Positions 25,312 through 33,603 are shown, numbered from the stretch's first letter. The stretch is DNA of 64,000 bases from Acinetobacter pullicarnis (GCF_006352475.1 NZ_VCMZ01000001.1:3348001-3412000), one strand, 5' to 3'. A program made the numbers and translations. The notes: generated by a model from the sequence alone, not told the origin.

Positions 25312-25340
25312 AAAAAAAAGACCTTTGTGGTCTTTTTTTT
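25312..25340. terminator. Terminator after the antiporter gene
   Basis: The stem AAAGACC / GGTCTTT with loop TTTGT is flanked by an A-run and a T-run of eight, so it may act on both strands. Confidence 0.88.
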
Positions 25341-25540
25341 CGCTACATTTCCAACCTTACAACCTGAGATAGACGTCTTTCTAGCCCTCAAGCATCATAA
25401 AAATCTAAATATATTCAAGTAAAAAACCATGTTTTAAAATAACTTAAGCACATGATTCATATCAAAAAATCAATACTTAAAGCATAGCTTAACCAGAAGA
25501 ATCAGACTATTGTATGATTTACATCAAAATGGAATGAAAA

Positions 25541-26302
25541 ATGTTAAAAAAATATAAACTTAGCCACTATATACTTCCACTCATGTTCGCTGGTTTTTCT
25601 ATCAATGCGATGGCTGCAATTAATGTCTACGGCCCCGGCGGACCTGCACCAGCAATGAATGAAGCAGCAAAACAGTTCAAAGCAAAAACAGGGATTGAAG
25701 TCAATGTCATCGCAGGACCAACACCACAATGGGCTGAAAAAGCCAAAGTAGATGCCTATCTCTTTTTTAGCGGCTCAGAAGCCATGATGTCGGATATGCA
25801 AACCATGTTCTCTGAGCAAATCATCAAAGAATCTATTGAGCCGATCTATTTACGCCCTGCTGCTATTTTAGTCAGAAATGGTAATCCTAAAAACATCAAA
25901 GGTTTTCAAGACCTCAGCAAACCTGGCACCAAAGTATTAGTGACTCACGGCGCTGGACAAGTTGGTATGTGGGAAGATATTGCAGGTCGAACTGGCAACA
26001 TTCAGCTCACTAAAGATTTCCGTAAAAATATTACGATGGTTGCCCCGAACACCGGCGTTGCCAAGAAAAACTGGATAGAAGACAACAGTTATGATGCATG
26101 GTTGGTATTTAATATTTGGGGCGTAAGTAACCCTGATATCGGTCAAATCGTACCGATTGAAAAGCAATTGGTGGTTTATCGTGATACTGGTGTTGCCTTA
26201 ACCAAACAAAGTTTAAAAAACACCGAAACAACCAGCTTCGTGGATTTTTTAACCTCACCTCAAGGTCATACAATTTTCAAAAAGTATGGTTGGAGCAAAT
26301 AA
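25541..26302 (+). CDS. AcfC-like periplasmic substrate-binding protein
   Basis: The 253-residue product has a signal peptide ending near INAMAA (about residue 26). The mature protein begins INVYGPGGPAPAMNEAAKQFKA and contains YLRPAAILVRNGNPKNIKGF, GMWEDIAGRTGNIQLTKDFRKN and NTGVAKKNWIEDN. This pattern is that of accessory colonisation factor AcfC and related ModA-like extracytoplasmic binding proteins; the anion bound is not known. No ABC permease genes are adjacent, so it may work alone or with a distant transporter. The upstream 200 bp are very AT-rich. Confidence 0.82.
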   Translation: MLKKYKLSHYILPLMFAGFSINAMAAINVYGPGGPAPAMNEAAKQFKAKTGIEVNVIAGPTPQWAEKAKVDAYLFFSGSEAMMSDMQTMFSEQIIKESIEPIYLRPAAILVRNGNPKNIKGFQDLSKPGTKVLVTHGAGQVGMWEDIAGRTGNIQLTKDFRKNITMVAPNTGVAKKNWIEDNSYDAWLVFNIWGVSNPDIGQIVPIEKQLVVYRDTGVALTKQSLKNTETTSFVDFLTSPQGHTIFKKYGWSK

Positions 26303-26370
26303 TTTAAATTGCTCACTTACAACCAGTAATCCCCCATTCAAGCACATCAAGATCAAGGTACTAGATCACT

Positions 26371-26413
26371 GCGTGTAAAAAAAGACCATCTTAATGGTCT
26401 TTTTTTTACACGC
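26371..26413. terminator. Bidirectional terminator between convergent genes
   Basis: The inverted repeat GCGTGTAAAAAAAGACCAT ... ATGGTCT plus T8 and ACACGC has a CTTA loop and runs of A and T on opposite sides. It can end both the AcfC-like and FAH-family transcripts. Confidence 0.92.
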
Positions 26414-26429
26414 GAATCAACGATATGGA

Positions 26430-27068
26430 TTACTTCACCCAAGTATTCCACACAAAATCTTGTGTTTTACCTTTAAGCGTCATTTTTAGCTGATCACCTG
26501 AATGTAATGGCGCAACACCCGATGGCGTACCAGTCATAATCACATCCCCCGGTTCAAGGCCAAAGACTTGACTAATTTCCATCAACAACGATCCAATATC
26601 AAAAATCATATTGGCAGTATTGCCTGACTGACGTAACTCATCATTAATTTCAAACTGATATTGTGCTTGCTGCCAATCTTCAATCTCACTGGCATCAACC
26701 CAGTCACCCAAAACACAAGAACCATCAAAAGCCTTTGAGCGCTCCCACGGATAGCCTTGTTTTTTTAGAGAATCCTGTAGATCACGCAAGGTTAAGTCAA
26801 GACCAAGTGTCACCGCACCAATCGCTGCCAAAGCCTGTTCTGGGCTGCTGGCATCTTTTAATGGTTGATCGATACGCAAACTCAGCTCACACTCAAAATG
26901 ACAACTACCCCACGCTGGATTCCAAGAAATCCCCTCATCTAAACCCAACAAGCTACTCGGTGGTTTTAAGAATAATACCGCCTGATCTGGCACTGCATTA
27001 CCAAGCTCCCTGGCATGGTCTGCATAGCTGCGACCAACACAAATTATTTTAGATGGACGTATAGCCAT
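26430..27068 (-). CDS. Fumarylacetoacetate hydrolase family protein
   Basis: The 212-residue product begins RPSKIICVGRSYADHARELGN, the fold start of small FAH-family (YcgM/FAHD1-like) enzymes. It keeps the metal ligands in HFECELSL and TLGLDLTLRDLQ, the KAFDGSCVLGDW block and the final VIMTGTPSGVAPLHSGD. Such enzymes hydrolyse or decarboxylate acylpyruvates or oxaloacetate. GGGAGAACAAT precedes the ATG. It lies 33 bp downstream of a YcxB-like gene on the same strand and is probably co-transcribed with it. Confidence 0.88.
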   Translation of the reverse strand: MAIRPSKIICVGRSYADHARELGNAVPDQAVLFLKPPSSLLGLDEGISWNPAWGSCHFECELSLRIDQPLKDASSPEQALAAIGAVTLGLDLTLRDLQDSLKKQGYPWERSKAFDGSCVLGDWVDASEIEDWQQAQYQFEINDELRQSGNTANMIFDIGSLLMEISQVFGLEPGDVIMTGTPSGVAPLHSGDQLKMTLKGKTQDFVWNTWVK

Positions 27069-27101
27069 ATTGTTCTCCCTGTCATTTTAATGAATTGCTT
27101 A

Positions 27102-27602
27102 TCAACGCTTAAAACTATTTTCAAATAAAGTTTGATCAACAGCAGATGCAAAAGCACGCTTTGGCACAATCACCACCGTCTTGTTTTTTAATTCGATCAT
27201 GTAAGTCAATTTACCTGCCACAAAACGCTGGATTTCAGCATATGGAATTTTTTGTTTAACCCGACCACTGCTGAATAGCTCAGCATAATCTTGAAACAGA
27301 TCAATCCCCTGCTCACTTTTTCCAAATTGGTACTTCACAAATTGACGTTTAAACATCATCGGAAGAAACCAGTAACGCATTGAAAACTGCAAAGCCAAAA
27401 AGAAAATCCCTAAACCAACGTAGTAACGCCCCACGCCATCAAAGCCCAAATAAAAACCCCAAACCACAATCGCGATACTCACTAAAGGCGTAAGAAAACG
27501 GGTAATTTGTTTTTTACCAAAGGTCGCTAGGGCAAAACCATCTTGAGATTCTTCTAAATTTAAAAAATAACGCAAACGAAGTTCTGGCTTGTTGTCTGAC
27601 AT
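27102..27602 (-). CDS. YcxB-like membrane protein
   Basis: The 166-residue product has a polar N-terminus (PELRLRYFLNLEESQDGFALAT). Two membrane helices (residues ~36-54 and 60-76) follow, then a cytoplasmic beta-rich domain with IPYAEIQRFVAGKLTYMIELKNKTVVIVPKRAF. The arrangement matches YcxB-like/DUF proteins of unknown function. ATG 27602 is used. The gene precedes the FAH-family hydrolase in a likely two-gene unit. Confidence 0.7.
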   Translation of the reverse strand: MSDNKPELRLRYFLNLEESQDGFALATFGKKQITRFLTPLVSIAIVVWGFYLGFDGVGRYYVGLGIFFLALQFSMRYWFLPMMFKRQFVKYQFGKSEQGIDLFQDYAELFSSGRVKQKIPYAEIQRFVAGKLTYMIELKNKTVVIVPKRAFASAVDQTLFENSFKR

Positions 27603-27769
27603 AATGACTTCAATACAAGTAATATTTTAGATAGCAAGATACTACACCAAATCATGCTTTTTCTTCATGCTTTTCACGGTTACTTACACGCTGACAAGTA
27701 AAATCAAATCGCCAAGGCTTTGCTTCAGGTCGAATACCACCCGTTATTTTAGGCTTTTTTATAGGCACA

Positions 27770-27793
27770 AAAAAACCGCTTAAAAGCGGTTTA
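27770..27793 (-). terminator. Terminator of tRNA-Arg copy 1
   Basis: Read leftward, AAACCGCTT / AAGCGGTTT with a two-base loop is followed by a T-run, 11 bp after the tRNA 3' end. Confidence 0.85.
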
Positions 27794-27803
27794 ATTATCA
27801 AGT

Positions 27804-27880
27804 TGGTGCGCTCAGAGAGATTCGAACTCCCGACCCCTTAGTTCGTAGCCAAGTGCTCTATCCAGCTGAGCTATGAGCGC
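27804..27880 (-). tRNA. tRNA-Arg (anticodon ACG), copy 1
   Basis: The minus strand folds as a complete 77-base cloverleaf. It starts GCGCTCATAGCTCAG, has anticodon arm CTTGG-CTACGAA-CTAAG with anticodon ACG, T-arm GTTCGAATC and an encoded CCA end. The A34 should be edited to inosine to read CGU, CGC and CGA. The sequence is identical to the copies at 33614 and 33735. Confidence 0.97.
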
Positions 27881-27889
27881 GATACTTGT

Positions 27890-28447
27890 TGGTGCGCATT
27901 ATACGCGTTTTGTCAGATTTGATAAGTGTTTTTTAAGATAATTACCCCTGTTTGCTGATGAATTAAGCAAAATAACCGCAAGTGTTTAATTTAAAAGCGA
28001 ATACAAATAAAGAGTGCCGCAATAACCGCCTCGATACACCCAACCGACTTAACTTTGCGCTGTGAGCATACGCCTTACGAGGTCTTGGTCCGCGGTGTGA
28101 AATCTCGTTTTTGAAAGACTTGAATCGCCTAATTCCTAGATTCAAATAAAGTGTATTAAGTTAATTTTAGCTATTTTACATAATATAAAGTTTGGTAAGA
28201 CTCAATGTAAGTCCGAAATATAAATCTCCGGTTTCTCCAAAGTAAAAATGTCCACATATAAATGCTCAGCCCAAAGCCCCCCGCCCTTTCCCCTTACATC
28301 TACCTCCTCTTTATTCGAAAAACACTCAACATGAATTTCACTCAGCTTTGAGTTAGATTAAATCATTTTTATTCATGTCGTGATTCGGGTATAAATCTCA
28401 GCATAAAGAAGTTTAGGTTTATCTCAGAATTAGGGTGCAAGATCAAA
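27890..28447. other. Intergenic region upstream of mesX, no gene seen
   Basis: A 60-codon leftward frame (27963-28145) has no ribosome site or recognisable product and is not called. The region contains a C-rich stretch (28266-28310), a distant inverted repeat ACATGAAT (28329) / ATTCATGT (28371) and a possible MetR box. The mesX promoter presumably lies in its right third; TATAAA occurs at 28390. Confidence 0.6.
28332..28344. promoter_or_regulatory. Possible MetR box before mesX
   Basis: TGAATTTCACTCA differs at one base from the MetR consensus TGAA-N2-T-N2-TTCA. It lies 104 bp before the start of a methionine synthase operon. Short motifs of this kind arise by chance, so confidence is low. 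Confidence 0.3.
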
Positions 28448-29425
28448 ATGACTAAAGAATTTACATGTTCTCTTAAAAGCATTAGTTTCGATGAAAACTA
28501 TTTCCCTTCAGACAATACACGTCTCACCACCAACTTTGCCAATTTGGCTAGAGGTGAGAGTCGTCAAGAAAACTTGCGTAAAACCTTAAGAATGATTAAC
28601 AATCGTTTCAATGACTTGGCGAGCTGGGATAACCCTAAGGGCGATCGTTATTCGGTTGAAATTGAAATCGTTTCTGCCGACATGGACATTGAAGGCAATG
28701 GCAATGCCTTCCCAACAATTGAAATATTAAAAACCACTATTGTTGATCACAAAAATAACAAACGCATTGACGGCATGGTTGGGAATAGTTTTTCTTCTTA
28801 TGTGCGCGATTATGACTTTAGTGTATTGCTGTTAGAGCATAGCAAGAATCAAACAACCTTTAGTCCACCAAATAATTTTGGAGACTTGCACGGAAAGTTA
28901 TTTAAATATCTTGTGAATTCGAGTGCTTACAAAGAAAACTTTAGCAAAAAACCAGTTATCTGCCTGAGTGTTTCAAGCAGCAAAACTTATCATCGAACTG
29001 AAAATCACCATCCAGTATTGGGTGTTGAATATCAGCAGGATGCATATTCTCTAACCGACGAATATTTCAGCAAAATGGGCTTACAGGTGCGCTATTTCAT
29101 GCCTACAAATAGTGTTGCGCCTTTAGCTTTCTATTTTGCTGGTGATTTACTCAGTGATTACACCGATCTTGAGCTTATTAGCGCGATCAGCACGATGGAA
29201 ACCTTTCAAAAGATCTATCGACCTGAGATTTACAATGCCAATTCTGCGGCAGGTCAATGCTATCAGCCTAGTTTGAAATATCAGGATTACTCATTAACGC
29301 AAATTGTTTATGACCGAGAAGAACGTGGCCAGTTGGCGGTTAAGCAAGGGAAATTTACTGAAGAGCAGTTTATTAAACCTTATCAAAACATTCTTGAGCA
29401 ATGGGCTGAGCATTACGCTGCTTAA
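28448..29425 (+). CDS. mesX: MesX (DUF1852), partner of methionine synthase MesD
   Basis: The 325-residue product is a DUF1852 protein: FTCSLKSISFDENYFPSDNTR at the start, INNRFNDLASWDNPKGDRY, and a middle HHPVLGVEYQQDAYSLTDEYF. DUF1852 is always found beside a short MetE-like protein; the pair has been described as MesX-MesD, an aerobic methionine synthase that does not use B12 or a folate polyglutamate domain. MesX is required for MesD activity, though its own chemistry is unclear. It is first in the likely operon mesX-mesD-flavin reductase, 29 bp before mesD. Confidence 0.88.
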   Translation: MTKEFTCSLKSISFDENYFPSDNTRLTTNFANLARGESRQENLRKTLRMINNRFNDLASWDNPKGDRYSVEIEIVSADMDIEGNGNAFPTIEILKTTIVDHKNNKRIDGMVGNSFSSYVRDYDFSVLLLEHSKNQTTFSPPNNFGDLHGKLFKYLVNSSAYKENFSKKPVICLSVSSSKTYHRTENHHPVLGVEYQQDAYSLTDEYFSKMGLQVRYFMPTNSVAPLAFYFAGDLLSDYTDLELISAISTMETFQKIYRPEIYNANSAAGQCYQPSLKYQDYSLTQIVYDREERGQLAVKQGKFTEEQFIKPYQNILEQWAEHYAA

Positions 29426-29454
29426 TCAACCAAAATATAGAAGATGATTTTATT

Positions 29455-30477
29455 ATGAAAATTTTACTACCGACCTCAACCGCTGGCAGCTTACCTAAAC
29501 CTTCTTGGCTTGCAGAACCTGAGCAACTTTGGTCACCGTGGAAATTACAGGGCGAGCAACTCATTGAAGGCAAACAAGATGCTTTACGTTTGTCGTTGCA
29601 AGAACAACAACATGCAGGCATTGATATTGTCAGTGATGGCGAACAAACCCGCCAACATTTTGTCACCACCTTTATTGAACACCTGACTGGCGTTGATTTT
29701 GAAAAACGCGAAACCGTCAGAATCCGCAATCGCTATGATGCCAGTGTTCCAACTGTCGTTGGTGCAGTAACACGCGAAAAGCCTGTTTTTGTTGAAGATG
29801 CCAAGTTTTTACGTCAGCAGACTACGCAACCGATTAAATGGGCACTTCCTGGTCCAATGACCATGATCGACACGCTGTATGACAACCATTATAAAAGCCG
29901 TGAAAAATTGGCTTGGGAATTTGCCAAAATTCTCAATCAAGAAGCCCTCGAATTAGAAGCTGCTGGTGTAGACATCATCCAATTTGATGAGCCTGCATTT
30001 AATGTGTTCTTTGATGAGGTCAATGATTGGGGTGTTGCCACATTAGAACGAGCGCTGGAAGGACTTAAATGTGAAACCGCGGTGCATATTTGCTATGGCT
30101 ATGGCATTAAAGCCAATACAGATTGGAAAAAGACTTTAGGATCAGAATGGCGTCAATATGAAGAAGCTTTTCCTAAGTTGCAAAAATCTAAGATCGATAT
30201 CATTTCACTCGAATGCCAAAACTCTCATGTACCAATGGATCTGATTGAACTGATTCGTGGTAAAAAAGTGATGGTTGGCGCAATTGATGTAGCAAGCAAT
30301 ACCATTGAAACACCTGAACAAGTGGCCGACACCTTACGTAAAGCATTGCAGTTTGTCGATGCCGACAAGCTCTACCCTTCGACCAACTGCGGCATGGCAC
30401 CATTATCTCGCCAAGTTGCAAGAGGCAAGCTCAATGCCTTAAGCGCAGGTGCAGCAATCGTTCGCGGAGAACTCTAA
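29455..30477 (+). CDS. mesD: Core-MetE methionine synthase MesD
   Basis: The 340-residue product corresponds only to the C-terminal catalytic barrel of MetE and lacks the N-terminal folate-binding half, so it is less than half of MetE length. Zinc and homocysteine residues are visible in DIIQFDEPAFN, VHICYGYG (His and Cys) and STNCGMAPLSR (Cys). Methyl transfer to homocysteine requires the adjacent MesX and, as far as known, oxygen; the methyl donor is not settled. The start ATG follows AAGATGATTTT. It is in tandem with mesX. Confidence 0.9.
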   Translation: MKILLPTSTAGSLPKPSWLAEPEQLWSPWKLQGEQLIEGKQDALRLSLQEQQHAGIDIVSDGEQTRQHFVTTFIEHLTGVDFEKRETVRIRNRYDASVPTVVGAVTREKPVFVEDAKFLRQQTTQPIKWALPGPMTMIDTLYDNHYKSREKLAWEFAKILNQEALELEAAGVDIIQFDEPAFNVFFDEVNDWGVATLERALEGLKCETAVHICYGYGIKANTDWKKTLGSEWRQYEEAFPKLQKSKIDIISLECQNSHVPMDLIELIRGKKVMVGAIDVASNTIETPEQVADTLRKALQFVDADKLYPSTNCGMAPLSRQVARGKLNALSAGAAIVRGEL

Positions 30478-30480
30478 ACC

Positions 30481-30557
30481 GAGTCCTCACCCAATCTCCC
30501 CCTCTTACGTCACATATGGCTTATCTATTCCCAAGAGGGGGAACTTTTGGGGGACTC
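30481..30557. repeat. Imperfect inverted repeat between mesD and the reductase
   Basis: Outer arms GAGTCC / GGACTC and inner arms TCCCCCTCTT (30497-30506) / AAGAGGGGGA (30533-30542) form a long imperfect stem with a 26-base loop. No T-run follows. It may be an intergenic repeat element or a processing structure that lowers downstream expression. Confidence 0.65.
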
Positions 30558-30678
30558 AAAGCCTTGTGTATGCGACACAACGCTCCTTCCTCAGAAAAGA
30601 TGATATGCCAACGTGACACCATCACGGGGCATAGCCAAATTTAAAGCAAAAAGTACGGTTCAATTTAGGAACAAAGTG

Positions 30679-31170
30679 ATGGTTGAAGTAACAGACTTTA
30701 GAAATGCAATGTCTTTATTAACAGGCGCAGTCAATGTTATTACCACGACAGGTGCATCTGGTCGTTATGGATTCACTGCATCCTCGGTGTGTAGTGTCAC
30801 GGATACGCCACCGACCTTGTTGGTCTGTATGAATACTGCTTCGAGTTCACATGCACATTTTATAGAAAATAAAATTTTAACAGTGAATGTCTTAGGTGCA
30901 CATCATCAGCATATTTCTAAAGCATTTTCATCCAAAATGACGCCAGAACAACGCTTTGCATGCGGAACGTGGACAGCCTTAGAAACCGGCGCACCGGTTT
31001 TAGAAGATGCGTTGGTGAGTTTTGACTGTCAGATTGAGCAGATTCAAGCAGTCGGCACCCATGCGATTTTTATTTGCCGTATTGTCGCCATTCAACAAAG
31101 CCAACATGATCAAGGTTTGGTTTATTTTAATCGTGCTTATCACCATGTGGGACAGACGAAAATCGCTTAG
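30679..31170 (+). CDS. Flavin reductase (RutF/HpaC-like)
   Basis: The 163-residue product begins DFRNAMSLLTGAVNVITTTG and contains GFTASSVCSVTDTPPTLLVCMN, the FMN-binding core of short-chain flavin reductases. HFIENKILTVNVLG and the late LVYFNRAYHHVG follow. Such proteins supply FMNH2 or FADH2 to a partner monooxygenase. The position after mesX-mesD suggests a role for reduced flavin in that oxygen-dependent system, which is inference. I take ATG 30679, eight bases after AGGA; the open frame upstream to 30613 is not family-like. Confidence 0.85.
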   Translation: MVEVTDFRNAMSLLTGAVNVITTTGASGRYGFTASSVCSVTDTPPTLLVCMNTASSSHAHFIENKILTVNVLGAHHQHISKAFSSKMTPEQRFACGTWTALETGAPVLEDALVSFDCQIEQIQAVGTHAIFICRIVAIQQSQHDQGLVYFNRAYHHVGQTKIA

Positions 31171-31279
31171 GTCCGCGTTAAATATATTTGACCTAAAGCC
31201 GTTAATCATAGGCTCAATGATGGGATTTACTTTAAGATAGCCAATACTCTTAACCCCAGACCAATTCACATTCTATCTT

Positions 31280-31942
31280 ATGAAAGACGACGAACCCTCA
31301 CTTTCCAGCATGATGTCTTGCCTCATTAGCTTCGGCTTTCTAACGATGCTACTCATGGCCACCTATTTTACATTTTACGGAAAGCGAGATGAGCTCATAG
31401 CCAATAGAACACAAGTTTGGAAAGTCATCCAGATTAAAGCCGATCCTTCTTTTAGTTACTTTGCCTATGCAAACCGCTCAAATGGCTATGACTTATTGAT
31501 TAATAAACATGAACAGAGTTTCTATTCCGATAATTGCGGTGTAATAAAACCTTTTTGTATTGAACTCAAACAAGGCTTGGTTACCCCGAGCTCATTTGAC
31601 TTCTATGTCCGCCATGACCCAGCCAATCAACCAGAAGCGTATAACCAATATTTACTAAAAAGCGTTCACTACTTAGATAACAATCAAAAGCTTCAGCATC
31701 TCGAACGTCGCAACAATGCACCGAACACACCCAAAGCACTCCAAAAAGCAAAAAAAAGCTTTACTGGATTTTTCATAATGACGCTCTTTGGTTATGCTTT
31801 CTTCTTACTCATTTTTTATATTTCTGCTTACGACGACAGCCCATCCTTCCAGAAAATTAAAATGCGCATCTTTAAAATTTTAACGATCGGACTAACTTTG
31901 TTTTATCTACACTTTATTATTCAGTTTTTTATAAACACCTAA
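31280..31942 (+). CDS. Unknown membrane protein, tandem paralog A
   Basis: The 220-residue product has one N-terminal helix (residues ~13-30), an extracytoplasmic domain of about 120 residues with C-x5-FC (DNCGVIKPFC) and SFDFYV, and two C-terminal helices. It ends with YLHFIIQFFINT. I do not recognise the family. The next gene encodes a protein with the same layout, cysteine motif and ending, so the two are paralogs. The paired cysteines may form a disulfide. The start ATG 31280 has no strong ribosome site. Confidence 0.72.
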   Translation: MKDDEPSLSSMMSCLISFGFLTMLLMATYFTFYGKRDELIANRTQVWKVIQIKADPSFSYFAYANRSNGYDLLINKHEQSFYSDNCGVIKPFCIELKQGLVTPSSFDFYVRHDPANQPEAYNQYLLKSVHYLDNNQKLQHLERRNNAPNTPKALQKAKKSFTGFFIMTLFGYAFFLLIFYISAYDDSPSFQKIKMRIFKILTIGLTLFYLHFIIQFFINT

Positions 31943-31954
31943 GTGACAAGATGA

Positions 31955-32015
31955 CTTACTTAAATTAATGAGCGCCATTATTTAACTGCATATCCTGTTA
32001 GTACTACATTCAATT
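31955..32015 (+). repeat. Duplicated intergenic segment, copy 1
   Basis: About 61 bp downstream of paralog A, including TGAGCGCCATTATTT and ACTACATTCAATTC, recur downstream of paralog B (32740-32800) with scattered differences. The duplication therefore covered gene plus 3' flank. Confidence 0.85.
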
Positions 32016-32068
32016 CTTAAATAAGTATCCAACATCAACCCAATCAAGACTCACTCACGATTTACTCC

Positions 32069-32728
32069 ATGATGAACAACAACCCACTCTCCAAACTCGC
32101 TACCCGTGTTGCCGGATTTGGATTTATTCTAATGTTGCTTTATAACGCCCATACGAGTTTCTATCAAAAACTACAAGAACTCAGTGCAAACCAACAACTC
32201 GACTGGAACATCGTAAATGTTGAAGTAAATCAGGAAACTCACTACGATATTTTTGAATATAGGGATAAGACCTACGAATTCAAGATTACCCAATATCAAC
32301 GAAATTTTTACACCACTCGCTGTGCGGCAATGATGCCATTTTGCAAAGGTGTAAAAGCCAAATTAAATACCCCAACCTCTTTCGATTTTTATACCAGCTA
32401 TAATTCCAATGAGAATGTTAGACATAATGATCAATATCGCTTAAAAACTATTTATTTCAACAATGAAAAAAATAAAGCACAGCAAATTGATCTACTCGCA
32501 CAAGCACCCAATAGCACTTCCGCCATTCAAGCAGAGAAAAAAAGCTTTATTCGTTTCTTTCTCATAACATTACTCACTTATATCACCATCATGATTGGCT
32601 TATATATTTTTACAGCTGATGAAGATCCCATTAAGCAACAAGACAAACGGCTCTTCTTTAAAATTTGCTCAGTTGCGCTGATGCTGCATTATCTACACTT
32701 TATTATTCAGTTTTTTCTAAACACTTAA
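32069..32728 (+). CDS. Unknown membrane protein, tandem paralog B
   Basis: The 219-residue product parallels the preceding gene: an N-terminal helix (GFGFILMLLYNAHTSFY), an extracytoplasmic domain with TRCAAMMPFC and TSFDFYTSY, two C-terminal helices and the ending YLHFIIQFFLNT. Sequence outside these blocks has diverged strongly, more than the end motifs. No function can be assigned. A homodimer or heterodimer with paralog A is conceivable. Confidence 0.72.
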   Translation: MMNNNPLSKLATRVAGFGFILMLLYNAHTSFYQKLQELSANQQLDWNIVNVEVNQETHYDIFEYRDKTYEFKITQYQRNFYTTRCAAMMPFCKGVKAKLNTPTSFDFYTSYNSNENVRHNDQYRLKTIYFNNEKNKAQQIDLLAQAPNSTSAIQAEKKSFIRFFLITLLTYITIMIGLYIFTADEDPIKQQDKRLFFKICSVALMLHYLHFIIQFFLNT

Positions 32729-32739
32729 ACGATGATGGC

Positions 32740-32800
32740 TTATTTAAATTAGTGAGCGCCATTATTTGACTACATACCTTGTTCGCACTACATTCAATTC
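32740..32800 (+). repeat. Duplicated intergenic segment, copy 2
   Basis: This segment matches 31955-32015 over about 61 bp. Because it is intergenic in copy 1, the apparent frame of the next gene starting at 32779 inside it is unlikely to be coding. Confidence 0.85.
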
Positions 32801-32820
32801 AAAGTCATTTTAAAAAACAA

Positions 32821-33546
32821 ATGGAACAAACAATGGGAAACTATACCCAACTGGTTTTTAGCGACAATCCAATTGCGCAAGATAATTTAAATCCCAATGA
32901 TCCCGACCTTTACATCAAAAGTATTTTTCCACTTTTTTGGTTCGCATTATTCACTCCCAAAAATATAAAAATCTTAAGTGAGAATGAGCATACCTATATA
33001 TGGCATCATCTTGTCGTTGAAAGAGCGCAAGCCATAAGCAACTTTCAAAGTAAAACCCACTTATGGTCCGCATTTGGATTAACAGCACAACGACTGGCAA
33101 GAGAGTTCATCAACTACTTAACGGAAAGAGACCAGAAATACATAATTTTATATGTAAGCGATATATTCAGCATCGGCCATAGCGAAGAAGATGATGAGGC
33201 CATTTTAAAAATATTGGCTTGCTATGAACTCACACGTTCGACAGACTTCTTGGCCGCAGTACAACAAAATATCTGGCTTTCGCTTTCTTATGATTATTAT
33301 TTCAAAGAGAAATATAACTTTGCATTAAATGGCTTAGATCCGGATGAACCAGATGAGCATCTAAGTTATATCGTTGATGGTGCTGAAGAATTACTTGATA
33401 CACTCCATATTATTACAAACTCACTTGAATCATATGATCAAAAGGATTCAACAGCCGATGACAGCCAAAAACCGGCAAAGCAACAACATCTACCGCCCAC
33501 CAACCTATGGGAAAAATTCAAAAAGTTTTTAAATGTCTTATTTTAA
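32821..33546 (+). CDS. Hypothetical protein, acidic, cytoplasmic
   Basis: The 241-residue product has no signal peptide or clear membrane helix. It begins MEQTMGNYTQLVFSDNP, is rich in acidic and aromatic residues (ILYVSDIFSIGHSEEDDEAILK, NGLDPDEPDEHLSYIVDGAEE) and ends in a basic helix (NLWEKFKKFLNVLF). I do not recognise it. The frame is open from 32779, but that stretch lies in duplicated intergenic DNA, so ATG 32821 or 32833 is the likelier start. It is the last gene before the second tRNA-Arg and converges on it. Confidence 0.65.
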   Translation: MEQTMGNYTQLVFSDNPIAQDNLNPNDPDLYIKSIFPLFWFALFTPKNIKILSENEHTYIWHHLVVERAQAISNFQSKTHLWSAFGLTAQRLAREFINYLTERDQKYIILYVSDIFSIGHSEEDDEAILKILACYELTRSTDFLAAVQQNIWLSLSYDYYFKEKYNFALNGLDPDEPDEHLSYIVDGAEELLDTLHIITNSLESYDQKDSTADDSQKPAKQQHLPPTNLWEKFKKFLNVLF

Positions 33547-33579
33547 GAAGCAAATTTTAAGAAGCAAATTTCAGGCACA

Positions 33580-33603
33580 AAAAAACCGCTAAAAAGCGGT
33601 TTA
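33580..33603 (-). terminator. Terminator of the tRNA cluster
   Basis: AAACCGCT / AGCGGTTT with a TTTT loop, followed leftward by a T-run, lies 11 bp after the tRNA-Arg 3' end. On the + strand it may also end the 32821-33546 transcript. Confidence 0.85.

Larger units (their letters stand above)
27763..27889. repeat. 127-bp direct repeat, copy 1 (tRNA-Arg and terminator)
   Basis: The block from AGGCACAAAA through the terminator and the tRNA-Arg gene to GATACTTGT recurs at 33573-33699, exactly 5,810 bp away, with two differences (27781 and 27796). Both copies are in the same orientation. Confidence 0.95.

Noticed and set aside
27963..28145. 60-residue leftward frame before mesX
   Set aside because: No ribosome site, no recognisable motif, and the arginine-rich composition is typical of a random frame.
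30613..30678. N-terminal extension of the flavin reductase
   Set aside because: The added residues are basic and unlike the family; AGGA sits at the right distance from ATG 30679.
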